From: CALDTK01 sp965215215
Lineage (GTDB): Bacteria; Bacteroidota; Bacteroidia; Chitinophagales; Saprospiraceae
NCBI GenBank assembly: GCA_965215215.1
Contig: OZ244043.1
Span: 1,798,001-1,862,000 of the forward strand
DNA: 64,000 bases
Direction: 5' to 3'
Shown: in pieces, positions 34,667 through 43,212 of the stretch
How the letters are laid out: each line of letters opens with the position of its first letter
How positions within the stretch are numbered: position 1 is the first letter of the stretch
Notes under the pieces: model-generated
Database searches by the model: none
What the model saw: only the letters and a program-made list of their open reading frames with translations
Told to the model about the DNA's origin: nothing
Position numbers and translations under genes: made by a program

Positions 34667-35056
34667 CTATACCTCCTCGTGGAGGACGGCGATCTCGTGG
34701 GTGACCTCGCTCGACCCGTTGGTCTTGTGCCTGAGGAGTCGGTAGAGGTTGAGCCCGGTGTGCGGCTCGGTGTCGACGTACTCGTAGTGGCTCGGCTTGC
34801 CGACTTCGCCGGTGGACTCCAGCCTGGCGATGATGCTCCAGTTGTCGCCGTCGGGCGAACGCTGGATCTCGTAGCCGTCGACGGCCTCGTCGTAGGGATT
34901 CGTCCAGTCGAGATGAACGCCCTCGCTGTCGTCGAAGAAGGCGAAGCCGACTTCGGTGAGGTAGGCGTGCACGTAGCTCACGGGGATGGAGTCGTTCGCC
35001 GCGACGAGGGGGCTCGAAAGCAGACTGAGGAAAGGGAGGAGAAGTGAAGCTTTCAT
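34667..35056 (-). CDS. Exported FN3-like miniprotein, copy 1
   Basis: 129 residues from ATG 35056: signal peptide (LLPFLSLLSSPLVAANDS) and one FN3-like domain (LTEVGFAFFDDSEGVHLDWT, DGYEIQRSPDGDNWSII, GLNLYRLLRHKTNGSSEV). The paralogue at 34160-34552 shares the blocks NDSIP(A/V)SY, DWTNPYDEAVDGYEI and HKTNG. ATG 35056 is chosen over 35080 because it begins the signal peptide and matches the start of the other copy. Confidence 0.7.
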   Translation of the reverse strand: MKASLLLPFLSLLSSPLVAANDSIPVSYVHAYLTEVGFAFFDDSEGVHLDWTNPYDEAVDGYEIQRSPDGDNWSIIARLESTGEVGKPSHYEYVDTEPHTGLNLYRLLRHKTNGSSEVTHEIAVLHEEV

Positions 35057-35478
35057 GTTTAGTAGTATTGCTACTATCAAAACGAAGCTTTGCTAATTGA
35101 GTTCACCGAGGACATACTTTTTGGTTGTCTTAATGGACCCACGAAAGCATCGAGCCAGCAACCACCCACCGAACAGACTGCTTACGCAGCTCTAATTTTG
35201 TAGTTGGAGCAAGCCGCGAGGTCGCGGTTTCTCCACGTAAGCCTGGGGTCCACCAACGGAAGGGTTATCTAGGTCTACCGGCCGTACGTACGGTAGCCGC
35301 GCCGGTAAGCCCGCTGGAATGATCCGCCGGGCTAGGTGACCTTGGCGATTCGACCGAACGAGCCCCACCTGCGGCCGTAGGTACCCGAAGCTCGTTGATC
35401 CGCGCGGGTCATCAGACCCACTGCTATTCGCCTGGTGTACTTTGAGCGGCTTCGAGCCCCCCCGTCCAACCGGCATCC
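35057..35478. other. Spacer with a promoter but no recognised gene
   Basis: About 420 bases between divergent genes. A short hairpin (ccgcga/tcgcgg, about 35214-35227) and the TACTTTG box at 35438 are the only structure seen. An open frame on the minus strand here (35192-35476) has no protein-like pattern. Confidence 0.5.
35438..35444 (+). promoter_or_regulatory. -7 box for the DUF3124 gene
   Basis: TACTTTG, 34 bases before ATG 35479. Confidence 0.4.
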
Positions 35479-36015
35479 ATGTACCGACCCCTATACGCTA
35501 TCCTTTCCCTCTCACTGCTCGCCGCCTGCGCCAGCAACGACGAGATGAGCTCGTTCGATCCGGTGAACTGGCGGGCGCGGGCCGCTACGCTCGATCCGCG
35601 GGATTCGCTCGCGTCGGGCCGGACCTACCTCTCGGTCTACTCCCAGATCTACAGCCTCACCGAGCACCAAACCCACAACCTCACCGTCACCGTCTCCCTA
35701 CGCAACATGAACAGCGCGGACACGGTCTACGTCAACGACGCCGAGTACTTCGACACCCACGGGGAGTCCATCCGGCGCTACTTCGACGCGCCGATCTTGA
35801 TTCGCCCGATGGAGACGGTGCAGATCGTGATCGACGAGTTCGACAAATCGGGCGGTACGGGCGCCAATTTCATCTTCGATTGGAGCGCCGGTCCGAACCT
35901 CGAACCCCCACACTTCGAGGCGGTGATGGTGTCGACGGCCGCGCAGCAGGGCTTATCGTTTTCGACACAGGGGATCGTGGTTGCGGTGCCGGACAGCTCG
36001 GCCCCCGAAAGCTAG
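35479..36015 (+). CDS. DUF3124 lipoprotein
   Basis: 178 residues: lipobox LLAAC, then the DUF3124 domain with its usual order of blocks: YLSVYSQIYSLTEHQTHNLT, VTVSLRNMNSADTVYVNDAE, YFDTHGESIRRYFDAPILIR, DEFDKSGGTGANFIFDW and GLSFSTQGIVV. DUF3124 proteins are small periplasmic or lipid-anchored beta proteins of unknown function. Convergent with the META-domain gene, 15 bases apart. Confidence 0.82.
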   Translation: MYRPLYAILSLSLLAACASNDEMSSFDPVNWRARAATLDPRDSLASGRTYLSVYSQIYSLTEHQTHNLTVTVSLRNMNSADTVYVNDAEYFDTHGESIRRYFDAPILIRPMETVQIVIDEFDKSGGTGANFIFDWSAGPNLEPPHFEAVMVSTAAQQGLSFSTQGIVVAVPDSSAPES

Positions 36016-36030
36016 CGGGGGGGAGGGAGC

Positions 36031-36462
36031 CTAGGGCTCGGGCACGAACCTCGCGGTTGCTTCCCCTCCGAGGAGGTTCAGGGTCGAAGCATTCACTTCG
36101 TAGCGATCGGCCGCCGTTAGCAGGTCGAAGTAGGCATCGTACAGCGGGGTCCCACAGAAAACTTGCGTCGAAGCCGGATTGCCGAAGGCAACACGACCAG
36201 CTCGACCGCCCGTAAACTCACCGAAGTAACTGTTGCAGTCCGCTCTACCGGCGTATCCGCCCTCGGCATCGAGCGCGAGGGAGAACGAGCGATCTTCCGG
36301 GGATAGGATTGCACCGTCGCCCGTGACGATCTCAGTAAGCCGCCAACTTTGCCCCAGGGGAAGGTCCGGCACCATGGCCTCGTCGTCCGGGTCGCTACAA
36401 GCGGTAAACGCGCAGGCGAGCGCGAGAGAGAGAATAGCAGGTAGGTGTCTTCTAATAAGCAC
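36031..36462 (-). CDS. META-domain lipoprotein
   Basis: 143 residues from a GTG: lipobox FTAC followed by SDPDDE. META/HslJ-type domain: LGQSWRLTEIVTGDG, YAGRADCNSYFGEFTGG (the NxYxG-like core), and ASTQVFCGTPLYDAYFDLL. Relatives act in envelope stress and antibiotic (novobiocin) resistance in Enterobacteria; the role here is unknown. Confidence 0.78.
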   Translation of the reverse strand: MLIRRHLPAILSLALACAFTACSDPDDEAMVPDLPLGQSWRLTEIVTGDGAILSPEDRSFSLALDAEGGYAGRADCNSYFGEFTGGRAGRVAFGNPASTQVFCGTPLYDAYFDLLTAADRYEVNASTLNLLGGEATARFVPEP

Positions 36463-36806
36463 GAGACTATCGTTGAGAAGCCGAAAAATTTTCGCCTCTT
36501 AATGCTTACGTTCGAGCTCTACGATCCGTCCTCGCGGAACCGTTAAACCCGTCTTGCCAAAACGTTAAGAAATCCGAACGAGTGGGTATGCGCCCCCATT
36601 CGTCCGGCAGGGACGGCGGATCGCGATGTCCCTTGCGGGAAGGCTCGCGCGCAGTCGGGTGGGGCAGTGGCACGTTCGTTTCGACCAAGGGCCACGACCC
36701 AATATCGATGTTCGGAGCGCAGGCCGGAAGCTAATGATCTCATGACCTAAGGGAGGTGGGCGGTCGACCGGGTCGCGTTTTGCCGGAGAGCGTTACTTTT
36801 TGGCGG
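36463..36806. other. Spacer between divergent lipoprotein genes
   Basis: About 340 bases with no gene recognised on either strand. It must hold the promoters for the META gene (minus) and the nucleoside hydrolase gene (plus, box at 36794). Confidence 0.5.
36794..36802 (+). promoter_or_regulatory. -7-like box just before the nucleoside hydrolase
   Basis: TACTTTTTG ends 4 bases before ATG 36807, again a near-leaderless position. Confidence 0.35.
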
Positions 36807-37832
36807 ATGACCAGTCCCACGCTCCGCCTTACCACTCTCCTCGTCGGTGCCGCCCTCGCCGGAGCTTGCAACGACTCCCACACCGACAACTTCGAGGGCA
36901 CGGTCATGGCCGCGTCGCCCAGGTTCGAAGTCGCGGTGGCCGCCGCCCCCGACCGCGCCTCGGCGCTCGTGGCCGCGCCCCGCCCGAACCGCTACCTGCT
37001 CGATGCCGACACCGGCAACGAGATCGACGACCTCTACGCGATCGCCTACGCCCTCGGGGAGACCGACAGCGGGGCGGAGCTCGCGGCGATCTCCTCGGCG
37101 CAGTGGTTCCACGCGTACTCGGGCGATTCGACGGCGCACGAGAGTCAGCGCCTCAACGAAGAATTGCTGGCGCTCGCCGGCAAAACCGGACAAGTGGAGG
37201 CCGTACCCGGGGCCGACTCGGCGATGGGGGCTCCCTGGGGCGGGTACGCGCCGCGCGACAGTCCGGCCGCCCGGCGGATCGTCGAAGAGGTCGACGCCCT
37301 GCCGCCCGGCGAACGCCTCGCCGTAATTTGCCTCGGCGCGACGACCAACGTGGCCAGCGCCCTCGCGCTCGCCCCGCGGATCAAAGCGCGCCTAGCCGTC
37401 TGGCTACTCGGCTACCGCTACGACGCGGACCTACGGGTGTGGGACAAGGACGAGTTCAACGTTCGTCGCGACCTGAACGCCGCCAACTACCTACTCAACG
37501 CCGAGGGCCTCGAGCTGCACGCGATGCCGATCTCCGTGGCCGTCGACTACACTTGGGACCGCGACCCCACCTTCGCCCGCTTAGCCGGCGCCGGCGATAC
37601 GGGGGACTACCTGGCGAAGCGCTGGGAGACGCACGCCACCGGTGACCGGCGGCGTACCATGTGGGACGTGGCCCTGCTGCAGGCTTACCTCGACCCCGAG
37701 CTCGCCACCGAGTCCGCCGCGACGACGCCCCCGGAGAACAGTCCCCGCCGAGTGTGGGTGTACGACTCGGTGGATACCGCCGCGATGTCCGCGGCTTACT
37801 GGCGCGTGCTCCGGGCACACCCGCTCGATTAG
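36807..37832 (+). CDS. Nucleoside-hydrolase-family lipoprotein
   Basis: About 341 residues: lipobox LAGAC, then a nucleoside hydrolase fold. The metal site motif LLDADTGNEIDDLYAIAYAL (Asp66, Asp68, Asp74, Asp75) is the variant of DxDxGxDD in which three residues replace one. Further blocks: AVICLGATTNVASAL (calcium loop), RDLNAANYLL and a late MWDVALLQAYLDPELA. It would split ribosides into base and ribose outside the inner membrane, or act on a related N-glycoside. ATG 36807 gives the lipoprotein leader. Confidence 0.82.
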   Translation: MTSPTLRLTTLLVGAALAGACNDSHTDNFEGTVMAASPRFEVAVAAAPDRASALVAAPRPNRYLLDADTGNEIDDLYAIAYALGETDSGAELAAISSAQWFHAYSGDSTAHESQRLNEELLALAGKTGQVEAVPGADSAMGAPWGGYAPRDSPAARRIVEEVDALPPGERLAVICLGATTNVASALALAPRIKARLAVWLLGYRYDADLRVWDKDEFNVRRDLNAANYLLNAEGLELHAMPISVAVDYTWDRDPTFARLAGAGDTGDYLAKRWETHATGDRRRTMWDVALLQAYLDPELATESAATTPPENSPRRVWVYDSVDTAAMSAAYWRVLRAHPLD

Positions 37833-38091
37833 TGCGTCGTTGGACGGGGGGTGGGGATAAGCGCGATAGTGGGCCGCTCGCGCGAAAACGAAGGTCGGGA
37901 AGCGGGAGGCGTGCGGACAGGCGGATATCGGCGTTAGGGTCCCACGACGGGAAACAGGTTAAGCTAGCACCTACGTATCGTCGGCGCATTTACGCATTAT
38001 CATATTACAAATACATTAAATTCGAAGGCACAACCGGATATTCCAAATTTTACTTGCAATGTCCTCTAAAATACCATTCTTACGATTACCT

Positions 38092-38100
38092 TAACTTTTG
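38092..38100 (+). promoter_or_regulatory. -7-like box ahead of the large glycosidase
   Basis: TAACTTTTG, 27 bases before ATG 38128, inside an AT-rich stretch (about 37985-38127) that contrasts with the GC-rich genes either side. Confidence 0.3.
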
Positions 38101-38127
38101 GACGATCTATAGACATCCATATACATT

Positions 38128-41100
38128 ATGCTCAGATACACCATCCTCCTTCTTACTGCACTACTTGCCGTAGGCAGTCTTTCGAGTGCTTTGGCGCAAA
38201 ACACGAACTACCTCTCGAACCGTGCCCCCCTCGAAGCCACCCCATTCGTGGCCCTCCCGCTCGGGACCGTCCGGGCCGATGGCTGGCTGCGTCGGCAGTT
38301 GGAGTTCCAAAAGGACGGGCTCACCGGGGAGGCCGAAAGTTTGTACGCCGACGCACTGGGGGATCGGAGCGCGTGGCTCGGGGGCAATCAGGCCGACTGG
38401 GAGCAGGGGCCGTACTACGCTAAGGGCTTGCTGTCGCTGGCGTACGTGCTGGAGGACTACGGCCTCCGCGCGAAGGCCCAACGCTACGTCGACTGGGTGA
38501 TTCAGAGCCAGCGGTCCGACGGAAATTTCGGTCCCACCACCAACGTCGATTGGTGGCCGCGCATGATCGTGATCTACTACATGCGCGACTACTACGAGGC
38601 CACCGAAGACGCGCGCGCGCTCACCTTCCTGGAGCGTTACTTCGAGTTCCAGCGCAATACCATCGACGGTACGGACCTCCAAGAATGGGGGAAGGCCCGC
38701 GCGGGCGACAACATGGAGGTGGTACTGTGGTGCTACAATGTGACCGGCCGGGAGTGGCTGCTCGAGCTTGCGCAAAAACTCAAGGAGAAGGCCTTCGACT
38801 GGACGGATATCTACACGACGAACAGCTTCTACGACCTGGGGGAGTTTCACTCTTACCACGGCGTGAACGTAGCGCAGGCCTTCAAGCTGCCCGCCGTGTA
38901 CTACCAACTCTCCAAGTCTTCGGCCGACCGCGACGCCTACGCGCGGGGTATGGAGCACCTCATGGAGGAGCGCGGACGCCCCGACGGGATGTTCTCGAAC
39001 TCGGAGCACCTCCGCGGGCGCTACTCCACCAGCGGCAGCGAGCTCTGCTCGGTGGTCGAGCAAATGCTATCCGCCGAGACCACCCTCAGGATCACCGGCA
39101 GCGCCGAGATCGGCGATCACCTCGAGAAACTCGCCTTCAACGCACTGCCCGCTCACCTGAGTCCGAACCTGAAACAATTTACCTACTACAACCTGCCCAA
39201 CAACGTGGTGTCCAAGGCCGAAAACGGTCACCTCGACTTCAGCGACGAGCACGGTAACAACCACGCCCCGGGCCCCTACAGCGGCTTTCCGTGCTGCCGC
39301 TACAACTGGCACATGGGCTGGCCCCTGTTCGTGAAGCACCTGTGGATGGGTACCCAGGACAACGGACTGGCCGTAGTCGCTTACGCGCCATCCACGATCA
39401 GGGCCAAAGTCGGCAACGGGACGGACGTGACCATCCGCGAGGAGACGAACTACCCCTTCGAGGAGACGATCAAGCTGACGGTGAGCGTGGCGCAGAACAC
39501 GACTTTCCCCCTGAAGCTACGTATCCCCGCCTGGTGCCAGAACCCGCAGGTAGCCGTCAACGGCAGTGCTCAGGGGGGGGTGGTGTCCGGCGAGTTTTAC
39601 GTCATCAACCGCGATTGGAACAGCGGCGACGTAGTGACGGTCGCGTTCCCGGCCACGGTGAAGGCTACGGACTGGGCGAACAACTCGGTCGGACTGGAGC
39701 GCGGACCGCTGGTGTACTCGCTGCGGATCGAGGAGGACTGGCAGATCAAGACATTTTACGAGAACGACTTCAGCGAGTTCGAGGTATTCCCACGGTCGGC
39801 TTGGAACTACGGCCTCCTCCTGGACCGCGAGAACCCGGAGGCGAGCACGGAGGTAAGCCGGGGCGGCATGAGCGACGAGCCCTTCGGCGATGCGCCGATC
39901 CGCATTACGGCCCGGGCCAAAAAGATCCCCGGCTGGACGCTCACCGACAACGGGGTACAGGCCAACGAGCCTCCCGCCAGCCCGGTCTCCTCGAGCCAGC
40001 CCGAGGAGACGGTCACGCTCGTACCCTACGGCTCCCGTAACCTGCGGGTGACCAACTTCCCGGTCCTCGCGGCCGGGCGAGTCTACGAAGCCGAAGAGGC
40101 CACTACGAACAATACCGACGCCCCGGCCGCATCCGGGTACGCCTCCGGCGGTCGCTTTATCGCCGGCATCGACGACGCGGACAGCTACATCGAGTTCGGC
40201 GAGGTCAACCTAGCGGAGGCGGGTACCTACCGACTGGCGCTCGGTTACGCCAACGGCACCGGCGCCCCCAGCACGTTCATCCTTACCATCAACGGAGCCA
40301 CCGAGGAGGTGAGCCTACCGGCCACGGCCGGATGGTCGCTGTTCGGGGTGGCGTACCTGGACGTTTACCTAGAGACGGACAACGTGATCCGGGTCACCAA
40401 GGGCAACTCGTTCGCGCAGCTCGACTACCTAAGCGTCGAGCGTAGCGAAGGCGGCGGTGGGACCAGCAACGACGACAAGTCGGGCCCCTTTTACGAGGCC
40501 GAGGAGGCGGTGATCAACGGGGCCGCCGTAAACACCGCTAACGCTGCCTCCGAGAACCGCTACGTAGGCGGAATCGACCTGGAGGATAGCTACGTCGAGT
40601 TTGCGAACGTGACCGTGCCGACGGACGGGACGTACTCCCTATCCGTAGCCTACGCCAACGGTTTCGCGGAGCCCTCCTCCCATCGGATGACGGTTAACCA
40701 GGGTCCGCCAATCACGGTGACCTACTCGGCTACCGGCGGCTGGGAGCAATTCTTCGTCACGTCGACGGACGTACAGTTGCGCGCCGGCAGCAACACCATC
40801 CGCCTCGCCAAGGGCGACGGTTTCGCCACACTGGATTTCGTGGGGATCAACACCGGCATCGCGCTCGGGGACGGGGAGGCCCCGGGGTTCGGTGGATTGG
40901 CCGACCGGCTTCACGCGGCGTCGCTCGACGGATTCTACAACCCCGACGGTCCCTACTTTCAGCAGAGCAATGGCGGGGAGTCGCGGTTCCACTACTGGTG
41001 GAACGCCCACGCCCTCGACGCCCTGACCGACCGCTACCTCCGCAACCGGGAGGGGGCCGCGCTGATGAAGGACCTCCTGCGGGGGATCCGGACCCGGAAC

Positions 41101-42438
41101 AACGGCACCTACATCATCGACTTCTACGACGATATGGAGTGGCTCGCGATCGCTACCCTGCGGGCCTACGAGGCCACCGGCGACACCGAATACCTGGACG
41201 TTTCCAACGAGCTCTGGGAAGACATCAGGGGGGGGAGAAGCACCGACGGGTTCGGCGGGGCCATCCAGTGGAGCAAGGCCTGCAAAGAGTGTAAAAACGC
41301 GATCTCCAACACCACCGCGGTGTTGTACGCGGCCCGGCGGTACCGCCGCCTCGGGGCACCCGAAGATCTGCGGATCGCGCGCGAGCTGTTTACCTGGCTC
41401 AAGGAAACCCTCGTAGACCCCGCATCGGGCGCCGTTTGGGATAACCTGAACGCCAATACCGGGGTTATCGACCGGAATGCCTTTTCGTACAATCAGGGCA
41501 CCTACCTGGCGGCCGCCCTGGAGCTCTACCTCTCGACCGGCGAGGCCAACTTCATGGACGACGCCATCAAAACGGCCGACTACGCCGTGTCGAACACCAC
41601 GGACGGCGTGCTGTACACGAGTGAGGCCGGGGGTATGGACGGTGGACTGTTCAAAGGTATCCTCGTGCGCTACCTAGCTCAGCTGGTGCGGGAGGGCGAA
41701 CTCCCGGCAACCGAGCGCGCGGGGTACGCCAACGTTATCCGCACTAACGCGGAGACGCTCCGGCGACGGGGAGTCAACTACTTAAACCTAACGGTAAGCA
41801 CCAACTGGGCCATCCCCCCGGGAGTGGCGACCGACTACTCGACCCAACTGAGCGGAACGATGCTCGCCGAGGCGGCCGCGACCTTGGACCAGGTCGCGGT
41901 GTACGAACACGCGAGCTACGATGGCGCTCGCGCGTACCTCCAACAGGGCTCCTACGGCACGGCCGCCCTGGCGGCCCTGGGGATGGGCGACAACGCGGTC
42001 TCATCGTTGACGGTGCCGAGCGGCTACCGCGTGACGGTCTACGACGGCGACGGTTTCACGGGCGAAAGCGTTACCTACGGTGCTAACGAACCGTGGGTAG
42101 GCGTTTGGAACGACCGTGTCTCCTCGCTCATCGTGGAGCCCGACGGTGTGGGGTCCTACGGTTTCGGGGGTCGCGGCGCGGGCGACGACCCCGGTGCGGG
42201 AACCCCCAATTCCTCCCTGAAGATTCACCCTAATCCTGCGTCGAACAGGATCTACCTCGATTTCGGTGAAGGCCGGGCGAAAGTTTCTATGGTCGACGTA
42301 TCGGGTAAGACGGTCGTAGACAAGCGGCTCGTGGAGGCGGGCACCGCGCTGGATATCTCCCACCTAGCGGCCGGAGTGTACGTGGTTACGGTTGAGACCA
42401 CGACGCGGACTGCGCGCGGCAAGTTGATTAAGCGGTAG
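38128..42438 (+). CDS. Secreted GH127-CBM6-CBM6-GH76-crystallin fusion glycosidase
   Basis: 1436 residues. Signal peptide to about 24. Residues 30-640: GH127-type (DUF1680) beta-L-arabinofuranosidase with the zinc/cysteine centre E305-x-C307 (GSELCS) and C389-C390 (FPCCRYNWHMGW). Residues 650-772 and 784-909: two CBM6/35-like domains (YEAEEATTNN, YEAEEAVING, each with an ISYIEF/SYVEF-type strand). Residues 920-1256: GH76-type alpha-mannanase with the Asp pair D1001-D1002 (FYDDMEWLAIA). Residues 1256-1340: beta/gamma-crystallin-like (VYEHASYDGARAYL, VTVYDGDGFTGESV, WNDRVSSLIV). Residues 1361-1436: T9SS sorting domain (IHPNPASNRIYLDF, LAAGVYVVTV). Probably trims a mixed arabinose/mannose polysaccharide at the cell surface. 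Confidence 0.85.
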   Translation: MLRYTILLLTALLAVGSLSSALAQNTNYLSNRAPLEATPFVALPLGTVRADGWLRRQLEFQKDGLTGEAESLYADALGDRSAWLGGNQADWEQGPYYAKGLLSLAYVLEDYGLRAKAQRYVDWVIQSQRSDGNFGPTTNVDWWPRMIVIYYMRDYYEATEDARALTFLERYFEFQRNTIDGTDLQEWGKARAGDNMEVVLWCYNVTGREWLLELAQKLKEKAFDWTDIYTTNSFYDLGEFHSYHGVNVAQAFKLPAVYYQLSKSSADRDAYARGMEHLMEERGRPDGMFSNSEHLRGRYSTSGSELCSVVEQMLSAETTLRITGSAEIGDHLEKLAFNALPAHLSPNLKQFTYYNLPNNVVSKAENGHLDFSDEHGNNHAPGPYSGFPCCRYNWHMGWPLFVKHLWMGTQDNGLAVVAYAPSTIRAKVGNGTDVTIREETNYPFEETIKLTVSVAQNTTFPLKLRIPAWCQNPQVAVNGSAQGGVVSGEFYVINRDWNSGDVVTVAFPATVKATDWANNSVGLERGPLVYSLRIEEDWQIKTFYENDFSEFEVFPRSAWNYGLLLDRENPEASTEVSRGGMSDEPFGDAPIRITARAKKIPGWTLTDNGVQANEPPASPVSSSQPEETVTLVPYGSRNLRVTNFPVLAAGRVYEAEEATTNNTDAPAASGYASGGRFIAGIDDADSYIEFGEVNLAEAGTYRLALGYANGTGAPSTFILTINGATEEVSLPATAGWSLFGVAYLDVYLETDNVIRVTKGNSFAQLDYLSVERSEGGGGTSNDDKSGPFYEAEEAVINGAAVNTANAASENRYVGGIDLEDSYVEFANVTVPTDGTYSLSVAYANGFAEPSSHRMTVNQGPPITVTYSATGGWEQFFVTSTDVQLRAGSNTIRLAKGDGFATLDFVGINTGIALGDGEAPGFGGLADRLHAASLDGFYNPDGPYFQQSNGGESRFHYWWNAHALDALTDRYLRNREGAALMKDLLRGIRTRNNGTYIIDFYDDMEWLAIATLRAYEATGDTEYLDVSNELWEDIRGGRSTDGFGGAIQWSKACKECKNAISNTTAVLYAARRYRRLGAPEDLRIARELFTWLKETLVDPASGAVWDNLNANTGVIDRNAFSYNQGTYLAAALELYLSTGEANFMDDAIKTADYAVSNTTDGVLYTSEAGGMDGGLFKGILVRYLAQLVREGELPATERAGYANVIRTNAETLRRRGVNYLNLTVSTNWAIPPGVATDYSTQLSGTMLAEAAATLDQVAVYEHASYDGARAYLQQGSYGTAALAALGMGDNAVSSLTVPSGYRVTVYDGDGFTGESVTYGANEPWVGVWNDRVSSLIVEPDGVGSYGFGGRGAGDDPGAGTPNSSLKIHPNPASNRIYLDFGEGRAKVSMVDVSGKTVVDKRLVEAGTALDISHLAAGVYVVTVETTTRTARGKLIKR

Positions 42439-42847
42439 CGGATACGTCCGACCCCCGACCCCCGACCCCCGGGCCCGCCGTTCGCTCCCTCGGGAACTAT
42501 AGCCCGTGTACCGCTCGAAGGCCGCGGCGCTGTGCCGACGAGGCAAGGCGACGGCGGGGGGCCGTCGTCTACGAGCTTACGGGTGGGAAGTAGCCCGCGT
42601 TCCGAATACGATCGGCCCGGCTGTAGCGGGGGCGGCGGCGTTCGCTTCGAACGATTCCGGAATCGATTTTCCGCTCGCCCTCGGGACAGCGCACGCTCGC
42701 GCAGTAGCGGTGCCCCGAGTGGGGAGCGAGTGCGATACGTTTTACCGCAAGCGGACGCGTACCGAGGGCAACCGGTTTTTGATTACAGACAGATGCGCTC
42801 GGGTAGCCCGATTCGCGGGTGAACGCCCAGCCCCTAGCTTAGCCCCC
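42439..42847. other. Spacer between the glycosidase and the ArsR gene
   Basis: About 400 GC-rich bases. The frame of the ArsR gene is open through most of it, but the translation has no protein-like pattern. It contains a triplicated heptamer at 42450-42470. Confidence 0.45.
42450..42470. repeat. Three tandem copies of GACCCCC
   Basis: The heptamer GACCCCC is repeated three times without change, 12 bases after the glycosidase stop. Too short to assign a role. Confidence 0.8.
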
Positions 42848-43138
42848 GTGCCGTCCGCGCCCGAACAACCCTCGTTGGTCCAACTCGAGACCCTCGCCGA
42901 GCGACTACGCGCGCTCGGCCACCCGGTGCGACTCGCGATCGTGTACCACCTCGGCGCGCGGGGGCCGACCAACGTGACCGCCATCCACACCGCGCTCGAG
43001 GTGGAGCAGGCCACCGCCTCCCACCACCTCCGCATTCTCCGCACGGCCGGACTCGTAACCGTCGAACGGGCCGGCAAGAGCAGTGTGTACACCCTGGCCG
43101 ACCCCAATGTCGCCGACGTACTGAAGCAACTTGAATAG
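42848..43138 (+). CDS. ArsR-family HTH regulator
   Basis: 96 residues from a GTG at 42848 (VPSAPEQPSLVQLETLAERL). Winged helix: LGHPVRLAIVYHLGARGPTN, ALEVEQATASHHLRILRTAG (recognition helix), and wing LVTVERAGKSSVYTLAD. No Cys pair such as ELCVCDL, so it is not a classic metal sensor. A longer in-frame start would add unlikely sequence. It lies 75 bases before the porin and may control the acetate locus that follows, which is only an inference from position. Confidence 0.75.
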   Translation: MPSAPEQPSLVQLETLAERLRALGHPVRLAIVYHLGARGPTNVTAIHTALEVEQATASHHLRILRTAGLVTVERAGKSSVYTLADPNVADVLKQLE

Positions 43139-43212
43139 GCGAAAATCTTTATTTGTGTTTAATTAGTCAGGTATCTACATAATTCCATACGTTTGGAGGG
43201 AACCTCACGCTG

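Noticed and set aside
35192..35476. 94-residue minus-strand frame in a spacer
   Set aside because: No hydrophobic or repeat pattern, no family resemblance, and it overlaps the promoter of the DUF3124 gene.
42506..42847. N-terminal extension of the ArsR regulator by 114 residues
   Set aside because: The extension has no protein-like pattern; the GTG at 42848 gives a standard-length ArsR protein.
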